A DNA stretch of 11,978 bases from Actinomycetes bacterium (GCA_023451265.1 JAEYAG010000110.1:1-11978); one strand, 5' to 3'. Positions 1 through 6,566 are shown, counted from the stretch's first letter. The notes: generated by a model not told the origin, from the sequence alone. Translations and numbers: made by a program.

Positions 1-2
1 AC

Positions 3-1190
3 GTGCGACTGGTGGTCGCGGCATCCGCCCCCGCCGCGGCCGCGGCCGATGCGATGACGGGACGCGCCGCCGCCGAGCTGCTCGGGGAGCTCGCCGGCTC
101 CGACGCGCTCGCCGTCGCGGCGACCCGGGAGGCCCTCACCGCGCAGCTCGTCACTGCCTGCGACCGCTTCGGGGTGCGGATCGTCGCCGTCTGCGAGGAT
201 GCGGCAGGGCGGCGGCTGGCGGAGATGTTCGGTGTCGTGGCGGCAGACCCCGACGAGGCGGCGGTCGCCGTTGTGCGACCCGCGCCCGCCCCCGAGGCGC
301 CGCTCGCCCGCGGCCGCATCCTCACGGTGTGGGGGCCGGCCGGAGCCCCCGGGCGCACGACGATCGCGATCGAGCTGGCGTGTGAACTGGCGCGCGACGG
401 GCGCCGCGTCGCGCTCGTCGACGCCGACGCGCACGCCCCGTCGATCGCGATGCTGACCGGGCTCCCCGATGAGGGCCCGGGGTTCGCCGCGGCGTGCCGC
501 GGTGCCGAGCGCGGCACGTTGACCGTCGCGGAACTGGCGCGCATCGCGGTGCCGCTCGGTGAGATCGAGGTGCTGACGGGGCTGAACCGTCCGGGCCGTT
601 GGCCCGAGCTCTCGTATGCGCGGGTGAGCGCGGCGCTGGAGCACTGTCGTGGCTGGGTGGACGACATCGTCGTGGATGTCGCCGCCTCGCTCGAGCGCGA
701 CGAGGAGATCGTGAGCGACCTCGACGGCCCGCGGCGCAACGCCGCGACGCACGCGGCGCTGGCCGCCGCCGACCTCGTGGTGGCGGTCGTCGGCGCCGAC
801 CCGGTCGGCGTCTCGCGGTTCGTGCGCGCCCATGCCGAGCTGCGCGCCGCCGTCGGCGCCACACCGGTGCGCGTGCTCGTCAACAAGACCCGCGCCGCCG
901 CGCTCGGTCTCGATGCGCGCGGGCAGCTGCGCCGGACGCTCGAGCGCTACATCGGCCTGAACGAGATCTGGTTCGCCCCGTGGGATCCGAAGGCGACGGA
1001 TGCCGCCATCCTCGCCGCCGAGCCCGTCGCCCGCGTCGCGGGCCGCTCCGCGCTGTCGGGCGCGGTGCGCCGCTTCGTCGGCGAGGCTGTCGACCCGCCT
1101 GTGCCGGTGCGGATGTCGCGGTCGGCGCGCGCCGGGCACGAGACGGCGCGGCGCGGCATCCGCGGTCGCCGCGCCGCGCGCACGGCCTGA
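3..1190 (+). CDS. MinD/CpaE-like P-loop ATPase (start possibly upstream of window)
   Basis: Seen: a 395-residue frame opening with a GTG two bases from the window edge, so the true start may lie outside. Residues 1-100 form an Ala-rich N-terminal region that resembles a receiver-like domain and ends in a Pro/Ala linker. From residue 105 a MinD/ParA-type fold begins: beta strand RILTVWG, P-loop GPAGAPGRTT (111-120), second acidic strand ALVDADAHAPS (137-147) and a VNK base-recognition strand (293-295). The C-terminus is basic. Known: related SIMIBI ATPases position pili (CpaE/TadZ), septa (MinD) or DNA (ParA). Odd: the lysine normally just before the P-loop Thr/Ser is arginine (R118), and the usual KGG signature lysine is also absent. 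It is followed after 26 bp by pdtaS, which appears to have its own promoter. Family assignment is fairly secure; the cargo is unknown and no pilus or flagellar gene is visible here. Confidence 0.75.
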   Translation: MRLVVAASAPAAAAADAMTGRAAAELLGELAGSDALAVAATREALTAQLVTACDRFGVRIVAVCEDAAGRRLAEMFGVVAADPDEAAVAVVRPAPAPEAPLARGRILTVWGPAGAPGRTTIAIELACELARDGRRVALVDADAHAPSIAMLTGLPDEGPGFAAACRGAERGTLTVAELARIAVPLGEIEVLTGLNRPGRWPELSYARVSAALEHCRGWVDDIVVDVAASLERDEEIVSDLDGPRRNAATHAALAAADLVVAVVGADPVGVSRFVRAHAELRAAVGATPVRVLVNKTRAAALGLDARGQLRRTLERYIGLNEIWFAPWDPKATDAAILAAEPVARVAGRSALSGAVRRFVGEAVDPPVPVRMSRSARAGHETARRGIRGRRAARTA

Positions 1191-1195
1191 GGCCG
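1183..1195 (+). terminator. Weak hairpin around the stop codon of the ATPase gene
   Basis: CGGCC and GGCCG flank the TGA stop, which forms the three-base loop. Outer GCG/CGC can extend the stem past a two-base bulge. There is no U-tract. It sits directly upstream of the pdtaS -10 element. It could be a weak terminator or a chance GC-rich dyad. Confidence 0.25.
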
Positions 1196-1203
1196 CGCTC
1201 ACC

Positions 1204-1217
1204 TAGTCTGGAAGACG
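1204..1217 (+). promoter_or_regulatory. Leaderless promoter -10 of pdtaS
   Basis: TAGTCT (1204-1209) fits the actinobacterial TANNNT -10 pattern and is followed by seven bases and then GTG at 1217. Transcription should begin at or next to the start codon, so no ribosome binding site is expected, and none is seen. No recognisable -35 lies 16-19 bp upstream. Confidence 0.6.
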
Positions 1218-2710
1218 TGTCCACGCTCAGCGATCTCGTCTATGCCCAGGGCCGTTCCACCGACGCCGATGTCGAGTGGCTGCACCGCCTCGCCGGCGAC
1301 GGGCAGCTGCTGGCCGACCTCGCGTTCGCCGACATCGTCATCTGGGTGCCGACGGCCGACGACTCGTTCATCGCCGTCGCCCACACGCGACCGTCGGGCG
1401 CGGCGACGCTGTTCTACCGCGACATCGTCGGCGACCTCGTGCGCCCGCAGTGGCGCACGCAGGTGCGCGACGCGTTCACACGCGCCGAGATCGTCGACTC
1501 CGCGTCGCCGGACTGGTTCGAGGAGACCCCGACGCGGGTGCGTGCCGTGCCGATCGTTCGCGAGCGGGAATCGGCCGATCATCCCGCCCGGGTCGTGGGG
1601 GTGCTCACCCGGCACACCAACCTCGGCGAGGCGCGGACGCCCTCCCGCCAGCAGATCACGTTCAACGACTGCGCCGATGACCTGTTCGGTATGGTCGCCT
1701 CGGCCGACTTTCCCGACCTCGCCGCCCCGACGTCTCCCCGACGTGGCGCGCCCCGCGCCTCCGACGGACTGATCCGGATGGACGTCGACGGCGTCACCAC
1801 CTTCGCGAGCCCCAACGCGCTCTCCGCGTTCAACCGGCTCGGGTTCGACGACGAGCTCGAAGGCGAATCGCTGCTGGAGGTCGCCACCGGCATCCTCCCG
1901 AAGGGACGCGACTTCGACGAGTCGCTGCCCATCGTCATGGCCGGCCGCGCCCCGTGGCGCGCCGACCTCGAGGCCCGCGGGGTCACGGTGTCACTGCGGA
2001 CCATCCCGCTGAAGGACCGCGGCCACCGCATCGGCGCGATCGTCCTGTGCCGCGACGTCACCGAGATCCGCCATCAGGAGCAGGAGCTCATCACCAAGGA
2101 CGCGACGATCCGCGAGATCCACCACCGCGTCAAGAACAACCTGCAGACGGTCGCGTCGCTGCTGCGCATCCAGTCACGGCGCACCCACTCCGACGAAGCG
2201 CGCGACGCCCTCACCCACGCGATGCGCCGCGTCTCGGCGATCGCCGTCGTGCATGACACCCTGTCGGAGGGCCTCGCGCAGAACGTCGACTTCGACGACG
2301 TGTTCAACCGGGTGCTCAAGCTCGTCGCCGAGGTCGCCGCGTCGCCGAACACCCGCGCGCGCACCTCGAAGACCGGCACGTTCGGCACGCTGCCGAGCGA
2401 GTACGCCACCCCCCTCGCCCTCGCGCTGACCGAGCTCGTCACCAACGCCGTCGAGCACGGCCTCGCCGATCAGGAGGGGGAGGTCGAGATCATCGCCGAG
2501 CGCACCGAGGAGCGCTTGGGGGTCAAGGTGCGCGACACCGGCGTCGGCCTGCCGGAAGGGCAGGTCGGGAGGGGGCTCGGCACCCAGATCGTGCGCACGC
2601 TCATCCAGGGCGAGCTCAGCGGCACGATCGACTGGCACACGCTGGTCGGTTCGGGTACCGAGGTGACGATCGAGATCCCGATGCGGTACCTCGATCGGGC
2701 GCAGGCCTGA
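1217..2710 (+). CDS. pdtaS: PdtaS-like sensor histidine kinase (GAF-PAS-HisKA_2-HATPase)
   Basis: Cytoplasmic two-component kinase, 497 residues; M. tuberculosis PdtaS is about 501. Residues 1-165 are the PdtaS N-terminal GAF-type domain, opening MSTLSDLV. Residues 183-285 form a PAS domain (DGLIRMDVDGVTTFASPNALS). The dimerisation helix carries EIHHRVKNNLQ (300-310), with the phosphoacceptor His at 303, the same number as in mycobacterial PdtaS as I recall it. The ATPase domain has N-box TELVTNAVEHG (405-415), G1 DTGVGL (440-445) and G2 GRGLGTQIVR (451-460). No membrane segment is seen. Known: the family phosphorylates PdtaR, an ANTAR RNA-binding antiterminator; no pdtaR is present here. The open frame continues upstream of 1217 but lacks protein-like content there, and TAGTCT plus seven bases marks GTG 1217. 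Odd: two GAF cysteines reported as sensor residues in M. tuberculosis are Ala53 and Thr57 here. Confidence 0.93.
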   Translation: MSTLSDLVYAQGRSTDADVEWLHRLAGDGQLLADLAFADIVIWVPTADDSFIAVAHTRPSGAATLFYRDIVGDLVRPQWRTQVRDAFTRAEIVDSASPDWFEETPTRVRAVPIVRERESADHPARVVGVLTRHTNLGEARTPSRQQITFNDCADDLFGMVASADFPDLAAPTSPRRGAPRASDGLIRMDVDGVTTFASPNALSAFNRLGFDDELEGESLLEVATGILPKGRDFDESLPIVMAGRAPWRADLEARGVTVSLRTIPLKDRGHRIGAIVLCRDVTEIRHQEQELITKDATIREIHHRVKNNLQTVASLLRIQSRRTHSDEARDALTHAMRRVSAIAVVHDTLSEGLAQNVDFDDVFNRVLKLVAEVAASPNTRARTSKTGTFGTLPSEYATPLALALTELVTNAVEHGLADQEGEVEIIAERTEERLGVKVRDTGVGLPEGQVGRGLGTQIVRTLIQGELSGTIDWHTLVGSGTEVTIEIPMRYLDRAQA

Positions 2711-2724
2711 GCGGGCGCGGGGTG

Positions 2725-2742
2725 GCGCGAGTCAGCTCGCGC
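2725..2742. terminator. Possible bidirectional terminator between pdtaS and whiB1
   Basis: GCGCGAG and CTCGCGC form a perfect 7-bp stem around a TCAG loop, in the overlap between the 21-bp convergent gap and the whiB1 3' end. The whiB1 stop codon (TGA on the minus strand) lies in the loop. There is no U-tract, which is common in actinobacteria. Position between two convergent genes supports the call. Confidence 0.4.
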
Positions 2743-2980
2743 GGCGGGCGCGGGCGGCGCGGCGCTTGAGGGCGCGGCGCTCGTCTTCGGAGAGACCGCC
2801 CCACACGCCCGAGTCCTGACCGGTCTCGAGGGCATACTGCAGGCAGACCTCGGTGACCGTGCAGCGGGCGCAGACGGCCTTCGCCTTCTCGATCTGGTCG
2901 ACCGCCGGCCCGGTGTTCCCGACGGGGAAGAACAGCTCGGGGTCGACAGTGAGGCAGGCGGCTTTGTCGCGCCAATCCAT
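2732..2980 (-). CDS. whiB1: WhiB1-type Fe-S cluster transcription factor
   Basis: 82-residue WhiB protein. Four cluster cysteines are at 9, 37, 40 and 46 (C-x27-C-x2-C-x5-C), followed by the GVWGG turn (58-62) and a basic DNA-binding tail (ERRALKRRAARARR). It opens MDWRDKAACL and contains ELFFPVGN, very close to mycobacterial WhiB1 in sequence and length. Known: WhiB1 carries a nitric-oxide-sensitive [4Fe-4S] cluster, binds region 4 of the housekeeping sigma factor through residues including W3 and the FF pair (F17, F18 here), and is essential in M. tuberculosis. A strong AAGGAG (2988-2993 on the minus strand) lies seven bases before the ATG, so the mRNA is leadered. The gene converges on pdtaS, as in M. 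tuberculosis (Rv3219/Rv3220c). Nothing appears broken. Confidence 0.95.
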   Translation of the reverse strand: MDWRDKAACLTVDPELFFPVGNTGPAVDQIEKAKAVCARCTVTEVCLQYALETGQDSGVWGGLSEDERRALKRRAARARRAS

Positions 2981-2987
2981 AGGGGTG

Positions 2988-2993
2988 CTCCTT
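2988..2993 (-). promoter_or_regulatory. Ribosome binding site of whiB1
   Basis: Minus-strand AAGGAG, seven bases from the ATG. It fixes the start and shows that whiB1, unlike several neighbours, is translated from a leadered mRNA. Confidence 0.85.
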
Positions 2994-3023
2994 GATGCGG
3001 GATGAGAAGTTTCGGGTTCGGGT

Positions 3024-3040
3024 CGGACGCCGGGCGTCCG
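3024..3040. repeat. Perfect 7-bp inverted repeat in the whiB1 leader
   Basis: CGGACGC and GCGTCCG are separated by CGG. The dyad ends 44 bp before the whiB1 ATG, upstream of the ribosome binding site. It could be an RNA hairpin in the leader or an operator. Confidence 0.5.
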
Positions 3041-3052
3041 TTACCCTGGTGG

Positions 3053-3094
3053 GTGTGCGAGCTCTGCTCGCCCCACTTCGCTGTGGGAGCACAC
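3053..3094. other. Possible three-way-junction RNA element upstream of whiB1
   Basis: Outer arms GTGTGC (3053-3058) and GCACAC (3089-3094) enclose two hairpins: GAGC-TCT-GCTC (3059-3069) and CCCAC-TTCGCT-GTGGG (3072-3087). Only three bases in the enclosed region are outside a stem or hairpin loop. Alternative pairings exist: GCGAGC/GCTCGC at 3057-3071, and GCTC 3066-3069 with GAGC 3087-3090. It lies 73-114 bp before whiB1. In a GC-rich genome such stems can arise by chance, so this is a candidate only. It could equally be an operator region. Confidence 0.3.
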
Positions 3095-3102
3095 GAATAG
3101 AT

Positions 3103-3130
3103 CCATGGTCCCATGGCTATTCAGATGAAT
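3103..3130. repeat. Two adjacent dyads in the AT-richer whiB1 upstream region
   Basis: CCATGG occurs twice (3103-3108 and 3111-3116), two bases apart, and each copy is itself palindromic. ATTCA-GA-TGAAT (3119-3130) follows immediately. The stretch is clearly less GC-rich than the rest of the window, as expected of a regulatory region. It may be a dimeric regulator's operator. Confidence 0.4.
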
Positions 3131-3141
3131 CAAGGGTGAAC

Positions 3142-3147
3142 ATGGTA
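3142..3147 (-). promoter_or_regulatory. Candidate -10 of whiB1
   Basis: TACCAT on the minus strand matches TANNNT. It is the only such match I found on that strand between whiB1 and the next gene. It predicts a start near 3135 and a leader of about 155 bases covering all the dyads above. No -35 is convincing. Confidence 0.25.
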
Positions 3148-3227
3148 TTTCCTCTGGGATTTGCTGTGGATCGCCTCCACGACGCCGGCTTCACCCGTGC
3201 CGGACGCGTGAGACGAGGGGGAGCGCC

Positions 3228-3608
3228 GTGAGGACGACCGTCGCCGAGCGTCAGGCCGCCGGCATCCTCGGCCTGCAGGCCATCGCCCTGCTCGTGCTGG
3301 CGGGGTGGGAGGTCACCGCGCTCGTCTCCGGCGACACCGACGACGTCGGCAGCTCCATCGCCCTGCTCGTGCTGACGGCGATCGGGGCAGCCGCGCTGGC
3401 GGCCTTCGCTGTCGCCGTCGCCCGCGGCGGGTCGTGGGGACGATCGGGGGGCATCGTCGTCCAGCTGCTGCTGCTGGCCGTGGCATTCGGCGCGTTCACC
3501 GGGCCGACGGCGGCACCCGCCGTCGGCATCGCGCTCGCGGTTCCCGCGCTCGTGGGGCTGGGGCTGCTCATCGGCGCCGCCCGCGCGGCCGCCCGCCGCG
3601 CCGAGTAG
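3228..3608 (+). CDS. Small four-helix membrane protein of unknown function
   Basis: 126 residues from GTG, with AGGGGGAG (3216-3223) four bases upstream as ribosome binding site. Four hydrophobic segments are predicted by eye at about 11-33, 42-65, 74-91 and 96-117, with short loops (an acidic SGDTDD at 34-39, and a basic glycine-rich RGGSWGRSGG at 66-75) and a basic tail ARAAARRAE. I do not recognise a catalytic motif or named family. It is divergent from whiB1 and shares the intergenic region with it, and its 3' end is 29 bp from the convergent peroxiredoxin gene. The GC-rich codon pattern and the good Shine-Dalgarno site favour a real gene over the long antisense frame. Role unknown. Confidence 0.7.
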   Translation: MRTTVAERQAAGILGLQAIALLVLAGWEVTALVSGDTDDVGSSIALLVLTAIGAAALAAFAVAVARGGSWGRSGGIVVQLLLLAVAFGAFTGPTAAPAVGIALAVPALVGLGLLIGAARAAARRAE

Positions 3609-3615
3609 CGGCCGA

Positions 3616-3638
3616 ACCGGCGCGGACCGGGGGCCGGT
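3616..3638. terminator. Possible terminator between convergent genes
   Basis: ACCGGC (3616-3621) pairs with GCCGGT (3633-3638) across an 11-base GC-rich loop, in the gap between the membrane protein gene and the bcp stop. There is no U-tract. The position is plausible and the structure is weak. Confidence 0.3.
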
Positions 3639-4105
3639 CAGCCGATGCCGAGGAGCGTGCGGATGCGGGCGACGTGCCCGGTCGCCTTGACGTTGTACAG
3701 CGCGTGGGTGACGACGCCGTCCGCGTCGACGATCACGGTCGAGCGGATGACGCCCTCGATGACCTTGCCGTAGTTCATCTTCTCGCCCCACGCGCCGTAG
3801 GCGTCGTGGACGGCGTGGTCGGGGTCGCTGAGCAGGGGATAGGTCAGGCCGTCGCGTTCGCGGAACTCGCGGAGTTTCGCCGGGTCGTCGCGGGAGATGC
3901 CGACGACGGCATAGCCGGCGGCCTGCAGCGGGGCGAGGCTGTCGCGGAAGTCGCACGCCTCGGTCGTGCATCCCGGCGTCATCGCCGCGGGGTAGAAGAA
4001 GAGGATGGCGGGCGCGCCGCGGAGGTCACGCAGCGAGACCTCGCGGTCGTCCTGGTCCACGAGGGTGAAATCGGGCGCGGGCTGTCCGGGTTCGAGGCGG
4101 GGCAT
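3638..4105 (-). CDS. bcp: Thioredoxin-dependent thiol peroxidase, Bcp/PrxQ type
   Basis: 155 residues, the normal length for Bcp/PrxQ. It opens LEPGQPAPDFTLVDQDD, a typical AhpC/TSA start. The active site FFYPAAMTPGCTTEACDFRD (36-55) holds the peroxidatic Cys46 and a resolving Cys51 four residues on, the atypical 2-Cys arrangement on one helix. Arg117 in the IRSTVIVDADG strand is likely the second conserved active-site residue. Known: reduces hydrogen peroxide and organic hydroperoxides in the cytoplasm with electrons from thioredoxin. It lies 67 bp downstream of rsgA on the same strand. TAGGCT ends six bases before the ATG, suggesting its own leaderless transcript; the GGAGG between them is one base from the ATG and too close to act as a normal ribosome binding site. 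I saw no SigR-type promoter upstream. Confidence 0.95.
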   Translation of the reverse strand: MPRLEPGQPAPDFTLVDQDDREVSLRDLRGAPAILFFYPAAMTPGCTTEACDFRDSLAPLQAAGYAVVGISRDDPAKLREFRERDGLTYPLLSDPDHAVHDAYGAWGEKMNYGKVIEGVIRSTVIVDADGVVTHALYNVKATGHVARIRTLLGIG

Positions 4106-4111
4106 GCCTCC

Positions 4112-4117
4112 AGCCTA
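4112..4117 (-). promoter_or_regulatory. Leaderless promoter -10 of bcp
   Basis: TAGGCT on the minus strand, then GGAGGC and ATG. The six-base spacing puts the transcription start at the start codon. No TTGACA-like -35 is evident. rsgA read-through may also contribute. Confidence 0.5.
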
Positions 4118-4172
4118 CGCGGCAGGTGCCCCGACGCTCCGGGCTCCTCGATCGCCGGGGGCGGGGAGAGGC

Positions 4173-5219
4173 TCAGGCGAAGGTGGCGAGCAGCCGCTGC
4201 AGGGAGTCCAGACGCGCCGCGCCGCGGTCGCCGAGGCGTCCCTCGGCGACGGCCTCGACGATCGCGCAGTCGGGGGCGTCGGGCAGGTGCGTGCAGCCGC
4301 GGGGGCACTCCTCGGCCACCGCGGCCAGGTCGCTGAAGGCCTTCAGGATGTTGGCGGGGTCGACGTGCCCCAGCCCGAACGAGCGCACGCCCGGGGTGTC
4401 GATGACCCACCCGCGGGCGGCCGGGTCGGCGGGGTCGACATAGCGCAGCGACACCGTCGAACTCGACGTGTGGCGGCCGCGGCCGGTCACCTCGTTGACG
4501 TGGCCGGTTGCCCGGTCGGCGCTCGGCACGAGAGCGTTCACGAGCGTGGACTTGCCGACCCCGGAATGGCCGACGAACACCGTGGCGTGGCCGATCAGCC
4601 GCTCGCCGATCTCCGCCACCGGCATCTGACCGCGGCCGCTCGTGAACACCTCAAGGTCGTCGAGACCCTCGAAATGGGCGAGGAAGCCGCTCGGGTCGGC
4701 GAGGTCGGTCTTCGTGACGACGAGGAGGGGATGGATGCCGGCGTCCAGGGCCGCGATGAGGTACCGGTCGACCAGCCGGGGCCGCGGCTCGGGGTCGGCG
4801 GCGGCGACGACGATGAGCATCTGGTCGGCATTGGCGACGACGACGCGCTCCACCTGATCCGTGTCGTCGGCGCTGCGCCGCAGCAGCGACGTGCGCTCCT
4901 CGATCCCCACGATGCGCGCGAGGGTGCCGGTCTCCCCGCTCGTGTCGCCGACGATGCGGGCGCGATCGCCCGTGACGATCGGCTGCTTCCGCAGTTCACG
5001 GGCCCGTGAGGCGAGGACGGTGCGCTCGTCGGGGCCGTCTTCGTCCACGAGCACCGTGTAGCGTCCGCGGTCGACGCCGAGCACGCGCGCGATGCGGGCG
5101 TCGGCGTGCGCGGGGCGTCGCTTCGTGCGCGGGCGGTTGGCCTTCGGGTTCGGGCGCACCCGCACGTCGGCCTCGTCGAACTCCGGCTCGTCGTCGTCGA
5201 CGTCGTCCAGCCAGCTCAT
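4173..5219 (-). CDS. rsgA: Ribosome small subunit-dependent GTPase RsgA (YjeQ/YloQ)
   Basis: 348-residue circularly permuted GTPase that acts in late 30S subunit maturation. An acidic start (1-20) and a basic stretch (22-37) precede the OB-fold RNA-binding domain (about 41-115). The GTPase motifs come in permuted order: G4 TKTD (169-172), G1 GHSGVGKST (217-225), G2 region GRGRHTSSS with Thr251, and G3 DTPG (274-277). The C-terminal zinc site is Cys305, Cys309, His311 and Cys318. All expected residues are present. The start lies nine bases after the aroA stop, and the upstream sequence GGGTGAG is a poor, close ribosome site, so translation probably couples to aroA. The aroA-rsgA pairing also occurs in mycobacteria (Rv3227-Rv3228, from memory). 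Confidence 0.95.
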   Translation of the reverse strand: MSWLDDVDDDEPEFDEADVRVRPNPKANRPRTKRRPAHADARIARVLGVDRGRYTVLVDEDGPDERTVLASRARELRKQPIVTGDRARIVGDTSGETGTLARIVGIEERTSLLRRSADDTDQVERVVVANADQMLIVVAAADPEPRPRLVDRYLIAALDAGIHPLLVVTKTDLADPSGFLAHFEGLDDLEVFTSGRGQMPVAEIGERLIGHATVFVGHSGVGKSTLVNALVPSADRATGHVNEVTGRGRHTSSSTVSLRYVDPADPAARGWVIDTPGVRSFGLGHVDPANILKAFSDLAAVAEECPRGCTHLPDAPDCAIVEAVAEGRLGDRGAARLDSLQRLLATFA

Positions 5220-5228
5220 CTCACCCGC

Positions 5229-6566
5229 TCACTCCGCGGGGGTGGCGTCGAGCATGTCGTGCCACAGCGCGGGGAACTCGGGCATGGTCTTGGCGGTCGT
5301 GCTGATGTCGTCGACCTCCACGCCCGGCACCCGCAGCCCGACGAGGGCTCCCGCAGTGGCGATGCGGTGGTCGTGGAAGGCGCGCCACACTCCGCCGCGC
5401 AGCGGACGGGGGTTGATCCGGATGCCGTCGGGCAGCTCCTCGGCGTCGCCGCCGAGCGCCCGGAGGTTCGTCACGAGGGCGTCGATGCGGTTCGTCTCGT
5501 GACCGCGGATGTGGCCGATGCCGTGCAGCGTGGTCGGAGCGTCCGCGAACGCCGCGAGGGCGAACAGCGTGGGGGTGAGTTCGCTCGCGGCGGTGAGGTC
5601 GAGGTCGACGCCCGCGATGCGGGGACCGCCGACGACCGTCAGCGCACCGCCGCGGCGCGAGACCTTCGCACCCAGGAGGGACAGGATCTCCGGCAGCAGC
5701 GCGCCGGGCTGCGTCGAGCTGGCCGGCCACGCCGGGATCGTCACCGACCCCTGCGTGAGCAGGGCTGCCGCCAGGAAGGGCGCCGCGTTGGACAGGTCGG
5801 GCTCGATCGCGGCATCCCGCCCCCGCGGAATGCCGGCGGGTACGAGCCACTCGTTCGGGGCGGGGCGCTCGACCTGGATGCCGCGGCGGCCGAGCGTCTC
5901 GATCGTCATGTCGATGTGCGGCAGCGACGGCAGGCGCTCACCGGAGTGGATGAGGTGCAGGCCGACGTCGAAGCGGGGAGCGGCCAGCAGCAGCCCGGAG
6001 ACGAACTGGCTCGATCCGCTCGCGTCGATCGTCACCTCGCCGCCGCGGATCTGGCCGCGGCCGCGCACGGTGAACGGCAGCGACCACGTGCCGCCGTCGT
6101 CGATGTCGGCGCCGATCTCGCGCAGCGCCTTGATCATCTCGCCCATCGGGCGGTGCAGGGCGCTGTCGTGCGCGGTGATCGTGACGTCGCCGTGCGCGAG
6201 GCCGGCCAGGGGTGCGATGAAGCGCATGACGGTGCCGGCCTGGCCGCAGTCCACGACGGTGTCGCCGCGGAAGCTCGTCGGCGGGACGACGTGCAGGTCG
6301 GGGCCGAATCGGCCGGTGCCGGCGACCTCCTCGATCTCGACGCCGAGAGCGCGCAGCGCCCCGATCATGCGCGCCGAGTCGTCCGAGTGCAGCGGCGAGG
6401 ACAGCACGCTCGGGCCGTCGGCGATGGCTGCAAGGACGAGCTTGCGGTTCGTCAGTGACTTCGAACCCGGCACGCTGACGGTGGCCTGGACGGGTCCGGT
6501 GGCGGGCCGTGCCGGCCATCCGGAATCCGAGGCCGGATGGGAGAGGGAATACCCGGTCGCAGTCAT
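5229..6566 (-). CDS. aroA: 3-phosphoshikimate 1-carboxyvinyltransferase (EPSP synthase)
   Basis: 445 residues. Sixth step of the shikimate pathway: joins phosphoenolpyruvate to shikimate 3-phosphate. Active-site landmarks: VPGSKSLTNR (32-41, with Lys36, Ser37, Arg41), CGQAGTVMRF (107-116), SGSSQF (183-188), SELTPT (328-333), the RGHETNR segment (354-360), DHRIA (399-403) and TAKTMPEF (424-431). Relative to E. coli the NAGTAMRP stretch carries Gln for Asn and Phe for Pro; the close M. tuberculosis counterpart reads CGLAGTVLRF as I recall, so this is probably the actinobacterial form. The start at 6566 is supported by TAGGGT eight bases upstream (leaderless). The first seven codons overlap a predicted SigR-type promoter pointing the other way. 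rsgA follows after nine bases, presumably in the same transcript. Confidence 0.95.
   Translation of the reverse strand: MTATGYSLSHPASDSGWPARPATGPVQATVSVPGSKSLTNRKLVLAAIADGPSVLSSPLHSDDSARMIGALRALGVEIEEVAGTGRFGPDLHVVPPTSFRGDTVVDCGQAGTVMRFIAPLAGLAHGDVTITAHDSALHRPMGEMIKALREIGADIDDGGTWSLPFTVRGRGQIRGGEVTIDASGSSQFVSGLLLAAPRFDVGLHLIHSGERLPSLPHIDMTIETLGRRGIQVERPAPNEWLVPAGIPRGRDAAIEPDLSNAAPFLAAALLTQGSVTIPAWPASSTQPGALLPEILSLLGAKVSRRGGALTVVGGPRIAGVDLDLTAASELTPTLFALAAFADAPTTLHGIGHIRGHETNRIDALVTNLRALGGDAEELPDGIRINPRPLRGGVWRAFHDHRIATAGALVGLRVPGVEVDDISTTAKTMPEFPALWHDMLDATPAE

Noticed and set aside
599..1216. N-terminal extension of the histidine kinase upstream of GTG 1217
   Set aside because: The extension overlaps the ATPase gene in another frame, is Arg-rich shadow sequence, and PdtaS proteins begin at MSTL.
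3050..3100. CRP-type operator upstream of whiB1, by analogy with M. tuberculosis
   Set aside because: GTGTG and CACAC half-sites exist but their spacing is wrong for TGTGA-N6-TCACA; the pairing fits RNA stems better.
2992..3231. Plus-strand 79-residue frame between whiB1 and the membrane protein gene
   Set aside because: It has no ribosome site, spans the regulatory dyads and has no recognisable content; it overlaps the better supported GTG 3228 start.
3305..4336. Long plus-strand open frame across the membrane protein gene and bcp
   Set aside because: It is out of frame with the membrane protein and antisense to the clear Bcp peroxiredoxin; low-complexity composition and no ribosome site.
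5106..6458. Long plus-strand open frame opposite aroA and rsgA
   Set aside because: It mirrors aroA, which has every active-site motif. The translation is Arg/Gly/Ala-rich and has no domain signature, as is usual for antisense frames in GC-rich DNA.
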